A stretch of DNA of 64,000 nt from Apteryx mantelli (lineage: Eukaryota; Chordata; Aves; Apterygiformes; Apterygidae), in assembly GCF_036417845.1 (NCBI RefSeq), contig NC_089978.1, forward strand, positions 35,332,682 through 35,396,681, read 5' to 3'. Every line of letters starts with the position of its first letter. Position 1 is the first letter of the stretch. Under the pieces are notes generated by a model. It was not told the origin of the DNA. It made no database searches and saw only the letters and a list, made by a program, of their open reading frames with translations. This document shows, in pieces, positions 35,701 through 49,847 of the stretch. A program made the position numbers and the translations under genes.

Positions 35701-37399
35701 TATTGATAGATTGTCATTAGTTAGAGAATATCCCATTTGCTTTTTCCTGTCATATCCATGTGTCCTAAGCAGGGTCCCAAGGTAAACTTTCAGAGTAGAA
35801 AGCAGTCATACCAGCCCCTAAAAATAACTTCAATATGCTGGAGTTTTCTTCCAGCACCACTCTGGTGGCAGAACAGGCGTAGGATATTGGCTTCTTTTTT
35901 ACCTAGTGGGAGATGGGGGTAGTATTGAAGGATAAGATTGATCAAATTTAACATCACCGTTCTGTCCTAGCTAGGAGCAAGGCCATGGCAACTCTGGTGA
36001 GCTTTGGATTTTAACTTATAATTTATTTCAACTTTGGCCCCTTGCCATATGCTCTTTCAGAGGTGAAAGCGTCAGCTGTCAGTGTTGAGCAGCGGTGACG
36101 AAAAGCCTGGGAACTGTCCCTGTTGTCATAGGGATGTCAACATCGCCCTTGACAATAATATCAGATTTCCTTTCTTCCTCATTAGCCAGAGTAGGACCAG
36201 GTCTGATAGGATATGGATCTATCTGTTTTCTCTGCAGTCTGTTTAGCGCTGTTACCTCGCTAGTACCAAAAATGTTGCCTTCTTTGTTAAGTGAATAGTG
36301 GGTCTGAATATCTCAACTCTCCAGTCCTGAGGTTCTTTCTGAATGCTTTTCAAATCTGCAGAGTATCACCTGCTGCTGGAAGACTTGTTTCTGAAACCCT
36401 GGGGAAAACAGAAGATGAAATGTAAATTGTTAAGTGGCACAGATGATAGGTGGGAGTCTTTGCCTAAAAGAATTATCTGTCTCTGGGTAGAGGAGTTAGG
36501 AGCAGACGAGATATCCCTTGAACACTAAAAAATTACCCATGCAGAGGGTTGGTATGCCTCACTTTAGTATGTGGTGTGTGGGGTTTTTTTGTTTTTGTTT
36601 TTTGTTTGTTTGTTTTATTACATCAATAGTGTATACACTTTACAAATATCTCAACATCCCAGTTGACTGGGCAATGGGGCACCTTATTCAGAGAGCTTTC
36701 TTCCTCTTTATTTTTTTTTCCATTGCCTCTTCCAAAATACAGTCTCTAAGTCATTTGCCTTTTAGTATCTATATCACTATTATACAACATAATATCTTTT
36801 TCCTATCTGCAGACACCTGACAGGGTTTTTCTGTTGTTTTTTTTTTTGTTGTTTTTTGTTTGCTTGTTTTTTTAATCCAGTACATGCTGAGGAGGAATTT
36901 AAACTTGTTTTACAAATCTCTTCCAGACATTCATTCTTTATCCAATTAAAAAATATCCACCCTGAAATCACTGAAGGCAAAGTAATTGAGTTACTGCCAG
37001 TAGAATTATAATTTTTCTAAAATGTTTCTGACTGCAGCACAGGAAGAAAATGATGTGTGTGTGGCAGGAGGAGAGGGGAGGTTTACAGCTCTGCTTTTAA
37101 CATCTCTTTTCCCCCTTACACTTCTACACACATGGGTGTGCACACACCCCTCTTTCTGCCTGGCCTTGCACAACCCCTCCACCCATGCAGTGTGTCGTCC
37201 CTCTGATTTGTGGCTGTCACCAAATGAATGCTGGTGTATGAGAGTCAGCGGGTTGGCAGGAGTGGGGGCTTCTGCAATGGGCCATTCCCACCTACAGCTG
37301 CTTTCTCCTCTCTGCCAGACATTTGCTGAAATTTCCAGGGTGCTTTTGTTTAATGTTTGATTGTTGGGTTACCCAAAAGTTGCTGCCTTAAATTAGGCT

Positions 37400-37424
37400 T
37401 TTATTATTATTATTATTATTATTT
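37400..37424. repeat. (ATT)n microsatellite
   Basis: About eight ATT units in EPSTI1 intron 5. Confidence 0.95.
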
Positions 37425-38503
37425 TGAGGGTGGGGGATGAGAGGAGTGACCATGCTGGTTGCCAGTGTCTGTTTGATCAGTCGTTCTGAACCTTGAATGG
37501 GAGCTCTTGTTACCCTTGCCCACTGCGGTGTGCGAGCTTTTGCTCAAAATATAGCAGGCTTGAAAACAAGGTTTGGCACTTCTGATCTGTGCTTGTAACA
37601 CACTGAACTGCTTCTTGACTGCTCTTCCACTGGATCTACTGAAAACCTGTGTGTTGGAGAAAAAGAAAAAGAATTGGCTGGCCTTCTTTTGACTAAAAAC
37701 TAAAGTTGAGCTGAATATTGTTGCTGCAGCAAATTCTCTAGTTTCTGCTTTAACATTTTAATTCTATGTGAAAGTTTGGGTTTTATTGTTTGTCTGGTTT
37801 TTTGGAGGGGGGGAGGTGCTTAAACTACCCTTGCACAAGGGTATTACATTCAATTTTATGTTAAAGGGCATCATTACTTCTGTGTTATCCAGATATCCAT
37901 AGGAGTTTTGTGTGTCAGAACTTTGGCTGACTCTTGCACTAGGCATGGTATCTGAGGTAGAATAGCATTTGATAAGTGGAGATATATCCCTCATCTTCAT
38001 CATCTTTGCACTGGTCAGGACCTAAAGCTTCTGAAAGCCACAGGTCTACGCACAGAGCTGTGAACGCTCATGTCACTGCTACTCGTGCAGCACAGCTGAG
38101 AGCCACTGAAACATCGTTGACCGACAGCTAATCTAATTGCAAATGCTTCCACAACTCGGAGTAGCCCATATCATCACTCATGTACCGGTCCCATTAAGCT
38201 GCATCAATTAATCCTAGAGATGGCCTTAATGTTACAGCTTGAGAACCGTGAAGCCTCATGAGGCCCTCTGTGAGGGTACATGTGTCTGCCAGGAAAGCAG
38301 TGGGTTTTTGTATTTCAGATTGGTCTCTTGACAAGCTTACTAAATTATCCGACTCCTGCTCATGTTTAAATACTTTTTAATTTGGGATTGAGTCACTTGT
38401 GTACCCAACTACTACTATTATTATTTTGAAAACCAGAATACTGAAATAATGTTTCTTGCTTATCAGAAATCTCAAGAATGTTTTGCTGTTTTTAATGCTG
38501 TAG

Positions 38504-38577
38504 GCAGAGAGGCTTGAAGCTAAGAAAAGGCAAGAAGAAATGCGGAGAAGAGAGATGTACTTTGAAGATCAATATTA
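38504..38577 (+). CDS. EPSTI1: EPSTI1 exon 6
   Basis: A 74-nt exon, phase 0 to 2, giving residues 167-190 and two bases of codon 191. It reads AERLEAKKRQEEMRRREM and then YFEDQY. The human segment is SNKLEEKKRLQENLRREAFREHQQY. The acceptor is CTGTAG ending at 38503 and the donor GTAAGT at 38578. The unspliced frame would read TAG TAA straight across the donor, so any retention of intron 6 stops translation at once. Nine of its 24 residues are identical to exon 9 in an ungapped alignment. Confidence 0.95.
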
Positions 38578-39680
38578 GTAAGTAAAATTTGAATCTGACT
38601 ACTTGTCTTTGCTTGCTTGTTATGTGAAACTTGTAGTTACCATCTATATCTGTATGTCTGTACAAAAGCTGATGCCTTTGGAGATTCTTCCAGCAGGGGC
38701 ATCTGGTCCATTGGCTCCAAACTACTGAACTGTAATTCTGAATTATCTGTCAAACCATTAGGCTTTACTGGCTAGGGTAACCTGTTTTTCCCTCCTCAAA
38801 TAATGTTTTCCTCTTACATATTTAACTTTTGGGGGAATTCCTCATGTTTGAGAAGCTGGGTGTGTGTGGTTAGGTAGGAAGGAAGGAGCCAACTCCCTAT
38901 TTTTGGTTTCAAAAACTAACTTCTTTTGAAAGGTCACAATATTTTTATAGAAAAAGAATGTGAAAGAACTACAAGAGGAAAGAATGTATCTAGAGTGCTC
39001 TCTTTTATAGAGGTAGTGCTTGGATTTTATTTCTTGAAAAATGGAAGTCTTGCAACAGGATACAGAGGTACTTATGGTGGTGGGTACACTGCTAAATGGG
39101 AAAAAATAGCCATGTGTTGCCATGTTGCAACAACATAGTTTAAAACCACAGCTACTATTCTAGAACTATCTTGTCTACATATAACTCGCAGGTTTCACCT
39201 CTGTGTTTCTACGTTTGAAAATGAAAATAAATATTTAGCTGTCTCTAAATATTTTTCTCTTCACCGTCCCCCATCCCCACCTAACTGTAACAGCCAGGAG
39301 ACTTTTTCTTTTCTCTTCTTTAACTCCTCCATCAGATAATCAGAAGCAAGACCTTGTGTGTCAGGAGGGATTCAACTTGCTTAGCATTAGGCACTGAGTC
39401 CAAAACAAGTCTGTCTTTTCTGTGAGTATAGAGAGTCCCCTGTAGGGAGTAATTTTGCCCATCTTAAAATAAAAGTTTAGTACAGAGAACATGAATCATC
39501 CTCTAGAAGTTCACCTCTATTGACCATAGACAGAGACTGGTCAACGGTCTCTTCTAAAGTAAGTGAGAAGAATCCAGGCTCTACTGGACAGAGTAACTGT
39601 CCGCACAGTAATTTTCACTTTAATAATAACTGGTTTTCAGAGAAAGTGCTGCTCTCTTTTCCTCTCCTGTACCATTTAAA

Positions 39681-39723
39681 AATAAATAAAATAATTTTGA
39701 AAAAATAAATAAAATAATTTTGA
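39681..39723. repeat. 23-bp-period tandem duplication
   Basis: AATAAATAAAATAATTTTGA occurs at 39681 and again at 39704, separated by AAA. Confidence 0.95.
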
Positions 39724-41174
39724 GGTGGGCATGGGAACTGACCAAAATTGCTGTCATGGGACTTTCTTCCTTCCCTTTTTAAAGAGAAGCTGCCTCTTTC
39801 CTTCTGTGAGAGCCACTGAGGGGAAAATAAGAGAGGATGACTATTGGCTACCTTTTTCAGTACACTCACCTTCTTCCAGTGACTAACTGTTCACTTCAGG
39901 ACCCTACCTGATAGCTGTTTTCAGCCACCTTTTCTGTATACAGCTGTCCTACTTCTTTTTCCTCTCCTCTATGCATTTGTATGCCTGAAGAACCTTTTGC
40001 TGCTTTAGCTGAGCTACACTTTCCAGCCTTCTGGCATTTCTACTTAATTTCTTGATGTCTGAGAAACTGCTGTTTTATCAATATGAGTCTTTCATTCCTT
40101 GCTAACTAGTGTGTAAATCAGGTAAAAAGATTAGCAACTAATGTTTGAAATTTGAAATGCTTCCCAAAGAGTGTGGTGTGCACTAGTGTTTTTCCCCTTC
40201 TCCTTTTTAATTATTATTTTTGGCAGCCGGGAGGTGGGGGGGGGGGGTTCCACTTTTTGACTTGAAGTAATGCAATCTATAGTTCATTCTGTGAGCTCTT
40301 TTGTCCACTGGATTTATTTTAAATTCTCAAAATATACACTCTGAAATGAAAACTGTGAGTTGCAGACTGACTTTGTGCTTTCTTTATCTAAATGAATGAA
40401 TATGTGATCATTTAATCCAAGATTAATTATCAAAACAGGATCTAAATTACATCTCCACCCATTTATTTTAGTGACTGGTAAAGAAATCTAACCCATATGA
40501 AAATAATGAGGGCTTCCTATATTTAGCACAGTTCTAAAATTTAGATGTGGGAATTTAGCCTGCTGTGAAGACCTATTTCCCAAGAATACCTCTTTATTGC
40601 CAGATTTAGATATGGATTAACTCCTGAAATAATTGATTCCATTGGCAGTGAAGTTCCTGCCTTGCCAATTCACTCTACCCTGAAGTATTTATTTTTTAAC
40701 TAATCCAAACCAATTATATCACATAATTAACACACAATGCTGTTCAGTCACCTTTCCCTTTTCTATCTCTAACTCCTGAAATAGCTCACCTGTGTTCCCA
40801 GCATGATTGATTGCTCTATCCTTCTCTGACTCTTAAAAGAGCTGTATCCTATGCTAGTAGTTCCTGTTCCTTCATCTTCCGCCCAGACTCTTTTTCTAAT
40901 GTATAGACATTTTGGTGCTTTCTCACTCATTTCAGACTCTGCCCTCCAGCCTTTTTTTCCCCTCTTCTATTTTTCTTTTTCCTGTTTGGCTTTAGGTCTT
41001 TCCTTAAACGTTGCCAAAGTCTGTCTCATGGATATTGGTATTTTGTCCTATGTTTGTCTCACTCAGTGTGGATTCACATCCCCACCACCACCTTCCTTGA
41101 TTCTTCAGGACTTCTGAGGACTCTGTATAGCTTTAAATCTCTATTTCTGATAGACTAGACATCTTCATTTCAAT

Positions 41175-41420
41175 TGGTAATGGACACAGATTGAAACACA
41201 GAAAATTCTGTCTGAAGATTAAAAAAAACTTTTTTACTATGTGGGTGGCTGAACATTGGAACAGGTTGCCTAGAGAAGTTGTGGAATCTCCATCCTTGGA
41301 AATACTCAAAATTTGACTAGTCACAGTCCTGGGCAACCTATTCTAGCTGACCCTGCTTGGGCAGTGGGGTGGACTAAATGATCTCCAGAGGTCCCTTCCA
41401 GCTCCAGTGATTCTGTGACT
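41175..41420 (+). mobile_element. CR1 LINE 3' fragment (sense to EPSTI1)
   Basis: This is the last 250 bases or so of a CR1. It is recognisable from the reverse-transcriptase end (a degraded [18 protein letters not shown] segment, here near 41245-41300), followed by the short 3' UTR with GATCTCCAGAGGTCCCTTCC and the tail GTGATTCTGTGA. It is older than the other copies, judging by its many substitutions and an A-run at 41220-41227. It is the only CR1 here in the same orientation as the host gene. Confidence 0.9.
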
Positions 41421-44400
41421 CATGCTCTCTGAGCTTAACCTGACAACAGCCTCATCAAATATTCGGTATAGTGTCCTCAGTTATGTGACTTGCTTTTTCC
41501 TGAGAGGATTCTCAAGGTTCTCCTCTTTCCATTTAATCTGACTTTTGTTTTAACAGCTTATTCAGTTATGAATGGAGGCATAGCTCCTCCTTTCTCCCAC
41601 CTTCCTTGTCTGTCTTTGCTTAGAGTGAAGTGAATTGGGCCATTTGGCATTTTTTTCCTGTTAAAAGTAGGCTTGGTCCTGTCAAAAGGAGGCCCAAACC
41701 CTCTAAAACACCCCCAGGTGAGCACAGTCAGTCAGCCCCAGGTGGTGCAAGAGCTCGGGCTGGCTTGGCACTGAGAAGGAGACTGGTTGGCTGCTTATTA
41801 TGTCCCCTGATTTAGGAGACCCTTGTTCAGTTGAGGTCATCTTAGGAAACCAAATGGACCGAAGTTAAAGATGAAGTTTTGGACTGTCAAGCTCTGTTAC
41901 AGTGGAGATTGCATATAACTGTCCAAAGACTTACGTACTCTGTGTACTGAACATACCAGGAGGATCTAGTGGATATTGTACCTGGAGAGAGTTGAAAACC
42001 TATATACAGTGAATACAAATCTGGTCAACCAAAAACCTCTCATACTGTACAGTGCAACACTAGTGCCTTCTCTGCTCTGAAGAAATCTGCCAGTGGACTG
42101 AGGAATAGGAGTCTTGGGCAGTAATGAATTTACCTTTGGATGTTGTTGAGGTGGAACACAACATCCAGCAGTAATGGGAAGCTGCTGTATGACATCTCAG
42201 CTCTTGTAAAGTAACTCTGACGATGTACTACTTGTTATTAGAGACATGTTCACTGAGAAGTGCTTTGTATTTAACACAGTACTGTATGCATACTGTGTAA
42301 AAATAAGTGACTTGTTACTTCTGTCATTGCAGAGTCCATGTCTAGAGGTGAAAGTAATAAACAGGAGGTTGTGCCACTTTAATCCCTCTCTCTACTAGGG
42401 TATTTTGCTCTCCTTCCCTGCTTCCTGGGAGAGGGGGAAGGGAAGGACATGTGCTGCGTACAGAGCAATGACCTCTGCAAAATTGTCGCCTGTGGGACTA
42501 TCTTAAAAGATAAGCCTCCTTGTCAGTCTGTCCTCTCTAAGTATCCCTAGCTGCAACATCACTATTTTCTTTAAGAGATCAGTGCTTACCAGTGGTCTCA
42601 TTAGCTGGGAAACCTTTTAAAATTGATCACCTCCTTCAGCCGTATCTTCCTGCATAGGGTAGAGCCCAATCAGAGCCTTCTCTTGTATGAAATTTCTCTT
42701 CTCTCTGATATGGAAAAGCATCTAAAACTCTTGGGTCATTAACATACTGTGCTAATAAAGCACAGCAGTGCACAGAAGTTTCTCGATTCTGACTAAAATC
42801 GTATCGCTGTTAAAAAAGGAACTTCTCACAGAAATCCCCTTTTGAAGGGTGTAATATTAAGTGAACAAATGACAGAAGGAAAAATTGACTGCAACCTTGT
42901 CTACTGTCTGGGGAATACAGTTATTTCCTAACTCTTGAGAGCTTGTTAGCTTCTTTATGTACAAATGTCTCTTAAAAGTGGACTATATCTACTATGAGAG
43001 TTGCTTAAACTCTTGATGTCCTGTGGAAATGAGGTCTCGACTCACATGCAGAGTTGTGGAAAAGACTCCAAGTCCCTTTCTTGGGGTCAGCAGCTCTGCT
43101 GACTCAGGTGGACTTGGGCTCTATTAGGTGACTAAGATGGGCAAAACCCACAAGGTATGTCCTAAGGTAGCCCTGTATAAAAAGCCTAAACAGCCCACAG
43201 AAGCAGACTTTGGGCTGGAGGAATTGCTACACTGCAGGATTGCTATGGTTTGTACTAATAGAGGAGAAGCACTTGGGGGATTTGTTGGTGGCAGCGTTTC
43301 TGTGGTCCTGACTGTACAGACATTGAATCAGGAAGATGAGGCATACATGCACAGTTGTCTACTGGAAACTGCTTGTATGTGAAACGGAGTCCTTTCTTCT
43401 GAGTAATGGTGTCTTGGATGCATTTTACATTTGTTAATACCCTGCACTAGAGACTGTATTTCTGTCAGACTGGGTTAAAAGATACTGAATGCTTTTGTGG
43501 TCCTAAATTTGTAATTGCTAATTCTTCTAGGGAAAAGACTAAGCATCCATCTTTCTGAGCAGGAATGAAGAAGAGATTAAGTGACTTGCCCAAGACCCTC
43601 CTGGAAGTCCCTCTTTATTTAGGACATGGAAATTATCATTCAAACTGTAATGAGGAATGGCCACATCGTAAATTGCCTTTCTCTGTGACTTGCTGTGCAG
43701 GCTGCATGAATCTGAGTCTGAACTGTCAGATAGCTCATTACAAGGTTTTAGCCCAGCTCTCTGATAAGGTGCTTTTATTTAATTTGGATTTGACTGCCCA
43801 GGAACTATAGTGTTGGATGTAGCCCACTTTGTTTCTAATAGCTATCTACCTGCTTATATAATAGGCCCACCTGCTTGTATAACAGGAAAAGTAGTCTAGC
43901 ACATAGGGTTGGGGTTTTTGGTGAGAGGAGAGATATTACATAATATTTGTTTTATCTCTTAATTTCTCCCTTTGTTACATATTCATGTCTTTGTGAAGGC
44001 TGCACTCCTGTAAAAATTTCTGGCACTGTTGCACTCTGGTCCATGTGTGCACTCAATATATCCTGCTCGGAATTTGGAACTTGAAACACAGAATTTGCTA
44101 GAGTGCCACTAAGTGAATATTCCAAATACAATGCAGAGTTTCACCCAACCAAGCTGATGTACGCTTGCCTGCCAAAGCAATCTTCTCAAAAGTCATAAAA
44201 TGCAAGAAAATAAAACCAGAATCAAAACAGAATTTTTATTTATTTATCTATTTTTACAGGATAAATTCTAGTGTCCTTGCCAGTTTTCAGTCCTCTATGA
44301 TGTGTGGTTCAAACAGCAGGCTGGTAGCAAATTTTCCCCACAGAAGTGCAAATGTAAACCTGACTAGACTTTTAATATAGGTTGCCAAAGAGAGTGAAAG

Positions 44401-46361
44401 AGGGCTTGCAGGAACCACAAAAAAAAGGTTTGCAGCCTTGAGAATCTTTTGTTTGCTTTCTTTCACCACAATGGTCTTCATTTTGTTCGTTTGCTCCTGA
44501 TTATTTTAAGCGTTGTCAATTATTTAGCTAACAGGCAGAAAACTAGGCTTTTATAGACATCCAAAGGGACTCTCTTGAGTGTAATAATGAAGGCAGTTTA
44601 TTGAACGCCTGTGAGGTTGCTTTCTAATTGTACACATTAATCTGCCCATGCAAGCTGGCTGAAAATATAGAAGCAGATTGCACATGCAGATGGAGCACAC
44701 AGAATGGAAGATCTATGCAATAGACTTATACAAAACTGCATTTTCCTTAAAACTGGATTTATGCTTATTACTTCAGATAATAAATGAAACTTGATGCCTA
44801 AAATAACTTCCTAGAATATTGGATGAGTTGGTGGGAGGAAAGAATAGCCTAGCAGTATTATTTCATCCAGTCAGGAAAACAAAAAGAGCAAGTGGGTTGA
44901 CAGGAAAAATTAGTTTTGGTGTGGGTGGGAAGTGAAGAAAATAAGTCTGCTGAGAAAGTTGCTGTGTTCTTTTAACCTATTTTTATACTTTCTTCAAGCC
45001 TTATACCTAAAAAGAAGTTCCATATATTTTGTTCTTCTCCACAAGAATAAGAACTCATGCTCAAGGACTTGCAGACACGAATGTTCTACCAGCCAAAGGC
45101 AGCACAGTTTTAATCATTAATATTAGATTTGTCCAAGTCTTCCTTTGCATGCCTGTGCATGGCTCCCAGTGAAGTCTGTGGATACTGTGTTTTAGCTTGG
45201 TATGTGGCTACCAAAAGGAGTTGAGCTAGAAGGTAAGTGAGCTAAATACCCAAAGCAGTGCCTTTCTTCCCAGTAAAGGCTTTTGTGAGGGAGTTGTCAA
45301 ATCATGCAGGAATCTAATGGGTTAAGTATTAGGCTCTTTCACCTAATAGCTTCCAGGAAAAGATGAATCCCCCCGGGAAAAAATGTGCATTAGTTCATGC
45401 TGACAACTTTGCACATGACTCACTTTCAGATTTTCTTTTTATACAAAAGTGGACCTGTCCTGCAGGTATCCGTTAGACTTGAGGTAGAGGAAAAAAAGTC
45501 AGCATCTGTGTAGGAGCAGAGGGCATATCTGTTGCCAAGAGATGGCAGTGGTTTTACTACTTTGCCCCTTGTCATGGCCCAGCCATGGGAAACATGTAAC
45601 CCTTGTAACCTTTTAAACTTCTTTTACAGAGGTTTATCACAGCGACAAAGGAGTAGATGTGGGAGGAATCATGTATGGACTGTACACAATCAAAAAGCCT
45701 TTGGGTCTCTCCACTGAGACTACTTCCAACTTTCTTAATGAGTTAACTTTAAAATAGGTGCCTCTGGTGGATTTTTTTGGTAAATCTGGGTATTGCCCTC
45801 CAATTTCATTCTCATTTCAGCAAATGATTTTCACATGTGAAATCTCCATCTGGAGTCTTTCTCCATCTCCCAGCATAGAATCTGCATAAAATCTGCATAA
45901 ATTAATACTCATCCCATCTACCTTTGTGTAGACTTCTGAAATTTTATTCTATTTTAACATTTAATTTTAGTGTGTTAAGTTGTGTGATAGAGGAGGAAGA
46001 GCCTTAGTACCAGCCAACCTGGCTTGTCAGTCAAGCAAGAGACTGACCAGATTGCATGTGGCAACGCACAAGGTAGAGCTCTGGATGAGGAGGGAACAAG
46101 AACAGGGAATAAAACACAAAGTTCACTTCCGTTAAGTCTACTGACTGTTGGGCCTGGGCTAATCCAGCCTAATTTTAGGGCTGTGGTAAGAACACAGCTT
46201 CTGTGGACATTACTGAAATGAAGGGCAGCTTTTCTTGCTGGTAGCCTATGGTGGTGTTAAACAATGCATCTCAATTTCTGCAAAAGTAGAGAAAAGTGTT
46301 ATGCTTGGCCAATTAAATATGTTGAGGTGGGGAGACGTGTACAAATGCTTGTTAGTGCTGT

Positions 46362-46867
46362 GAATCACAGAATCACAGAATCGCTGAGGTTGGAAGGGAC
46401 CTCTGGAGATCATCTAGTCCAACCTCTCTGCTCAAGCAGGGTCACCTAGAGCATATTGCACAGGATTGCATCCAGGCGCGTTTTGAATATCTCCAGAGAA
46501 GGAGACTCCACCACCTCTCTGGGAAACCTGTTCCGGTGCTCTGTCACCCTCAAAGTGAAAAAGTATTTCCTCATATTTGGACAGAACTTCCTGTGTTTCA
46601 GTTTGTGCCCGTTGCCTCGCGTCCTGTCACTGTTCACCACTGAAAAGAGTCTGGCCCCATCCTCTCGACACCCTCCCTTCAGATACTTGTACACGTTGAT
46701 AAGATCCCCTCTCAGCCTTCTCTTCTCCAGGCTAAACAGGCCCAGCTCTCTCAGCCTTTCCTCATAAGAGAGATGCTCCAGTCCCCTAATCATCTTCGTA
46801 GCCCTCTGCTGGACTCGCTCCAGTAGTGCCACATCCCTCTTGTACTGGGGAGCCCAGAACTGCACAC
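46362..46867 (-). mobile_element. CR1 LINE 3' fragment (antisense)
   Basis: The right-hand side is cut off at about 46867, and the 3' end at 46362 has a doubled ACAGAATC tail unit. An open frame on the minus strand (46865-46446, 139 codons) still encodes the end of the reverse transcriptase, with [18 protein letters not shown] and [16 protein letters not shown]. The 3' UTR is close to the common avian CR1 sequence. The uninterrupted frame suggests this is a relatively young copy. It contains only the end of the protein and cannot move. Confidence 0.95.
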
Positions 46868-49847
46868 AGAAAAGATGTCTGAAATGAAATTCAGATTTTT
46901 TATTTTTGAGAAGGGGAGTCCTCTTAGTTTTTTAAAAGCCATCATGAAACTTCTGTGCAGATCTATGAAATTGACACTATGCATGCATGGATTTTACTAT
47001 TTCAGATGAATTTGAAGGAAATGGTGGATTATCACTTTAGCATAGCTCACTGGCTATGAATTTGGAAGCTGATGTGTCTCCTGTCATTCATCACTGGATG
47101 GTACTTTTGTCTGCTTAGTCAATCATGTTCTCTGCTGTCTGAAATGGCTATGATGATTCACCTGGACTGGACTTGTTTGTTTTGTATTGCTTTGTTTGGA
47201 TATCTCTTAGCTTACTTGTGGACATTTTGTTAGAGCAGCATTGTAATGCTGGAGATTCTGTAGCTTGAGAAAACAGAGTTTAGAAGCTGTCTTGTTTTCA
47301 GTAGTAATAAGAGTGGCCATTATATTTTTAAATATTATCAAGAGAAATAAATAGATTTATGATATATTCAAAAGTGATATGCTTTTTTAAAGTACTGGCA
47401 TTAAAGCCAGTATATTTTTCTGTACCCTGGCATTTCAATATTCATCAATTAAAGCAAAAGAATTAACTGCCACTAGTTTCCTTGGGAAGCAGTAATGAAG
47501 ATTACAAGCAGCCTTTTTAATATATGCATTTTTAATGTTAGTCTGTAAAAACAGATTCAAAAAACTCAAGAACTTTATTTATATGCAGAAAAAAAATCTT
47601 TTCTTTACATCTTCATTCGGAGGAGAAGTAAGGACTATATCAAATAAAAAGCTTAGCAAGCTTCATAGAACAAATCTTGGGTGGAGGAAGATTCTGGGGA
47701 CTGGGTCCACATCCTGTATTCATGTCCTTAGGGTTGAATCCTTTTCAGGACTGGGTCTTCTCTTCACCTTGTAGACATATGCTTTCTGATAGTAAATTAG
47801 ATGAGTGTTAAGACCCAAGTGATATAAGTAGTCAAAGCTCTTATTCTGCATAGGACTTTAGACCTTAAGTCTGCAGTAAGGTCAGTGTAGGTCTTCAGAT
47901 CTTCAACAATTACCTGCTGGAGTCAGCAGTGGCTCTTTCTGCCTCTCAGTTTTCAAGGCTGGGGACCCTGTTAGACCCTGTTATAGGACCCTGTTAAACC
48001 CAATCTAGGTCATAGAAACCTTGGCTGACACAAGCAAGACATGCATTTTGTACCCCAAAATATGAAATGCTTGTACACTCCCTCATCTAGAGGTAGCTTG
48101 TGAGTGCCAAGTGTAGCAGGGCGCCAACTGTAAATCCCCAAGTTACATCATTCTCAGTGGAACACATAGCAGACATTCATGTTTCTGCATTTTACACATA
48201 CTCATTGGACTTCAAGTATATATGTTTTTAAGTAAAAGTTTTTAAGAAATGCAAGAGAGGACTCTGCTTGGAGAACAGATGCAAAACAAAGAGCCATATA
48301 TCTAAGAACCCACAGAAAGCCTCTGTGTGTATCTGCAACATGGACTGATTTCTGTAGTCAGGCACTGTCCCCGCTTATCATGTTACTCAGTGGTGCTGGC
48401 AACAGTCTCAATATTTTCCCATGAAAGCTCTTAGCAACTTCAGCCCCAAATTCACCCCTGTACTTTGGTCCACAATTGCTGCATCTATACTCATAAATTA
48501 AAGAGTGTTAGTGACTTTGTTACGTTTGAGGTCAGCAGGACTGAAACTGCCTGCCTCCATTGCTAGCAAACTGTTTTACTCCCTAAAATGGGGCAGGTGC
48601 ATCCAAAATGGGAGTTATTCACAGTTAATAATTACTGGACAGCATCCAGGAGTTATCTGTGCATGTGTTAAAGTGCTATTTGGAACAGGTCAAAACTATG
48701 CCAGCGACTGTTCTGACAATATAGATAGATGGCTGAGTTCCTGTGTTAAGAGTATTGCCTAGTGCTATTAACCATACCAGGCATTGTTATTAGCAAAGTG
48801 AAAGGTATTGTTCCCAACTGTGTAATGGGAAACAGCGTTACAGAGAAACACAAAATACCCTCATAAGAACATTCCAGTTACTATACTATACAAACTATAC
48901 TTCTCAACTATTTTCTTCTCTTCAGCCTGATGTTTCGAGGGGAGCCTGAGGCTTCCCCATGCTGGTAAGAGCTCAGGTTAGCACCTTACTCATCAAGAGG
49001 AGGGTGCCATCATCTTGATTTGTCTAAATTTTGGGTCTCTTCTGTCTAACTATTTGTGAAGGATATCAGTTTGCTGATGTATGCAAATTAATTTTGGTTC
49101 TTCAGCTCTTGCTGAAGCTTCTTTCTGAAGCTGGAGCTTCTTTCCTTAATACCAGTTATTTTAGGGGAACGCATTTTATTGGCTTCTCTGATTAGTCCTT
49201 GAAATTTTGTGTGAGTGAGACATTGCACCAACTGTCTGCATGTGGAACACCTATGAAACACTTTGATATGCTTATTTCCTTCTGGAGATGATGCTTGCCT
49301 CTCTAAGATGTTAACTGAACTGTCATCTCTCTGACTTCCCTCTTTCCAAGCAACGTAACTTACATTATGCTGTGCATTGTTATGACTTTAGGATAAATAT
49401 TATGAAAAGTACCATCCAGACAACATTTTGATAGTCTGGCAACTGAAGGTGCATTGCTGGGTTTCCATAGAGATGATACGCAATGTATTAACATGTATGA
49501 CTGACTTGACAGTGTCCGTCCTCAGTCAGATTCAGAAATCTGAACCCCTTTCTTGCAAAAGGAACACTGTAAAAATATTATTTGGTGTGGTGTAGTAGGA
49601 TGTCTAAGTATGTTCAAAGGTAGCACACAGTCTTGCTGAGAAACTTGATTTGTTTCCACTCTTGCAATCATAGCTTCTAGTACTGAAACTGAGTTAGCTT
49701 TTTCACATATCAGTGAGCTGATCTGGGGAAGCAATGTCTTAACCCTCCGCCCCCTTCTTGTGCCAGTAATGAGAATTTCCACATTTCCCACGTCATGCTT
49801 TCGTCATCCATATGGTATTAGGACATTCAGCTGTACCCCAAGTTGCC

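Larger units (their letters stand above)
31954..38503 (+). other. EPSTI1: EPSTI1 intron 5
   Basis: A 6.5-kb intron. Notable contents are a GC-richer patch with a hydrophobic open frame (32596-32784), T/TTTG-rich tracts near 36585-36615 and 36830-36875, an ATT microsatellite (37400-37424), and two stretches that look like conserved non-coding DNA (about 34230-34350 and 38090-38300). No CR1 was recognised. Confidence 0.75.

Noticed and set aside
46446..46865. A 139-codon minus-strand ORF as a host gene
   Set aside because: It is CR1 reverse transcriptase end with the element's 3' tail beside it.
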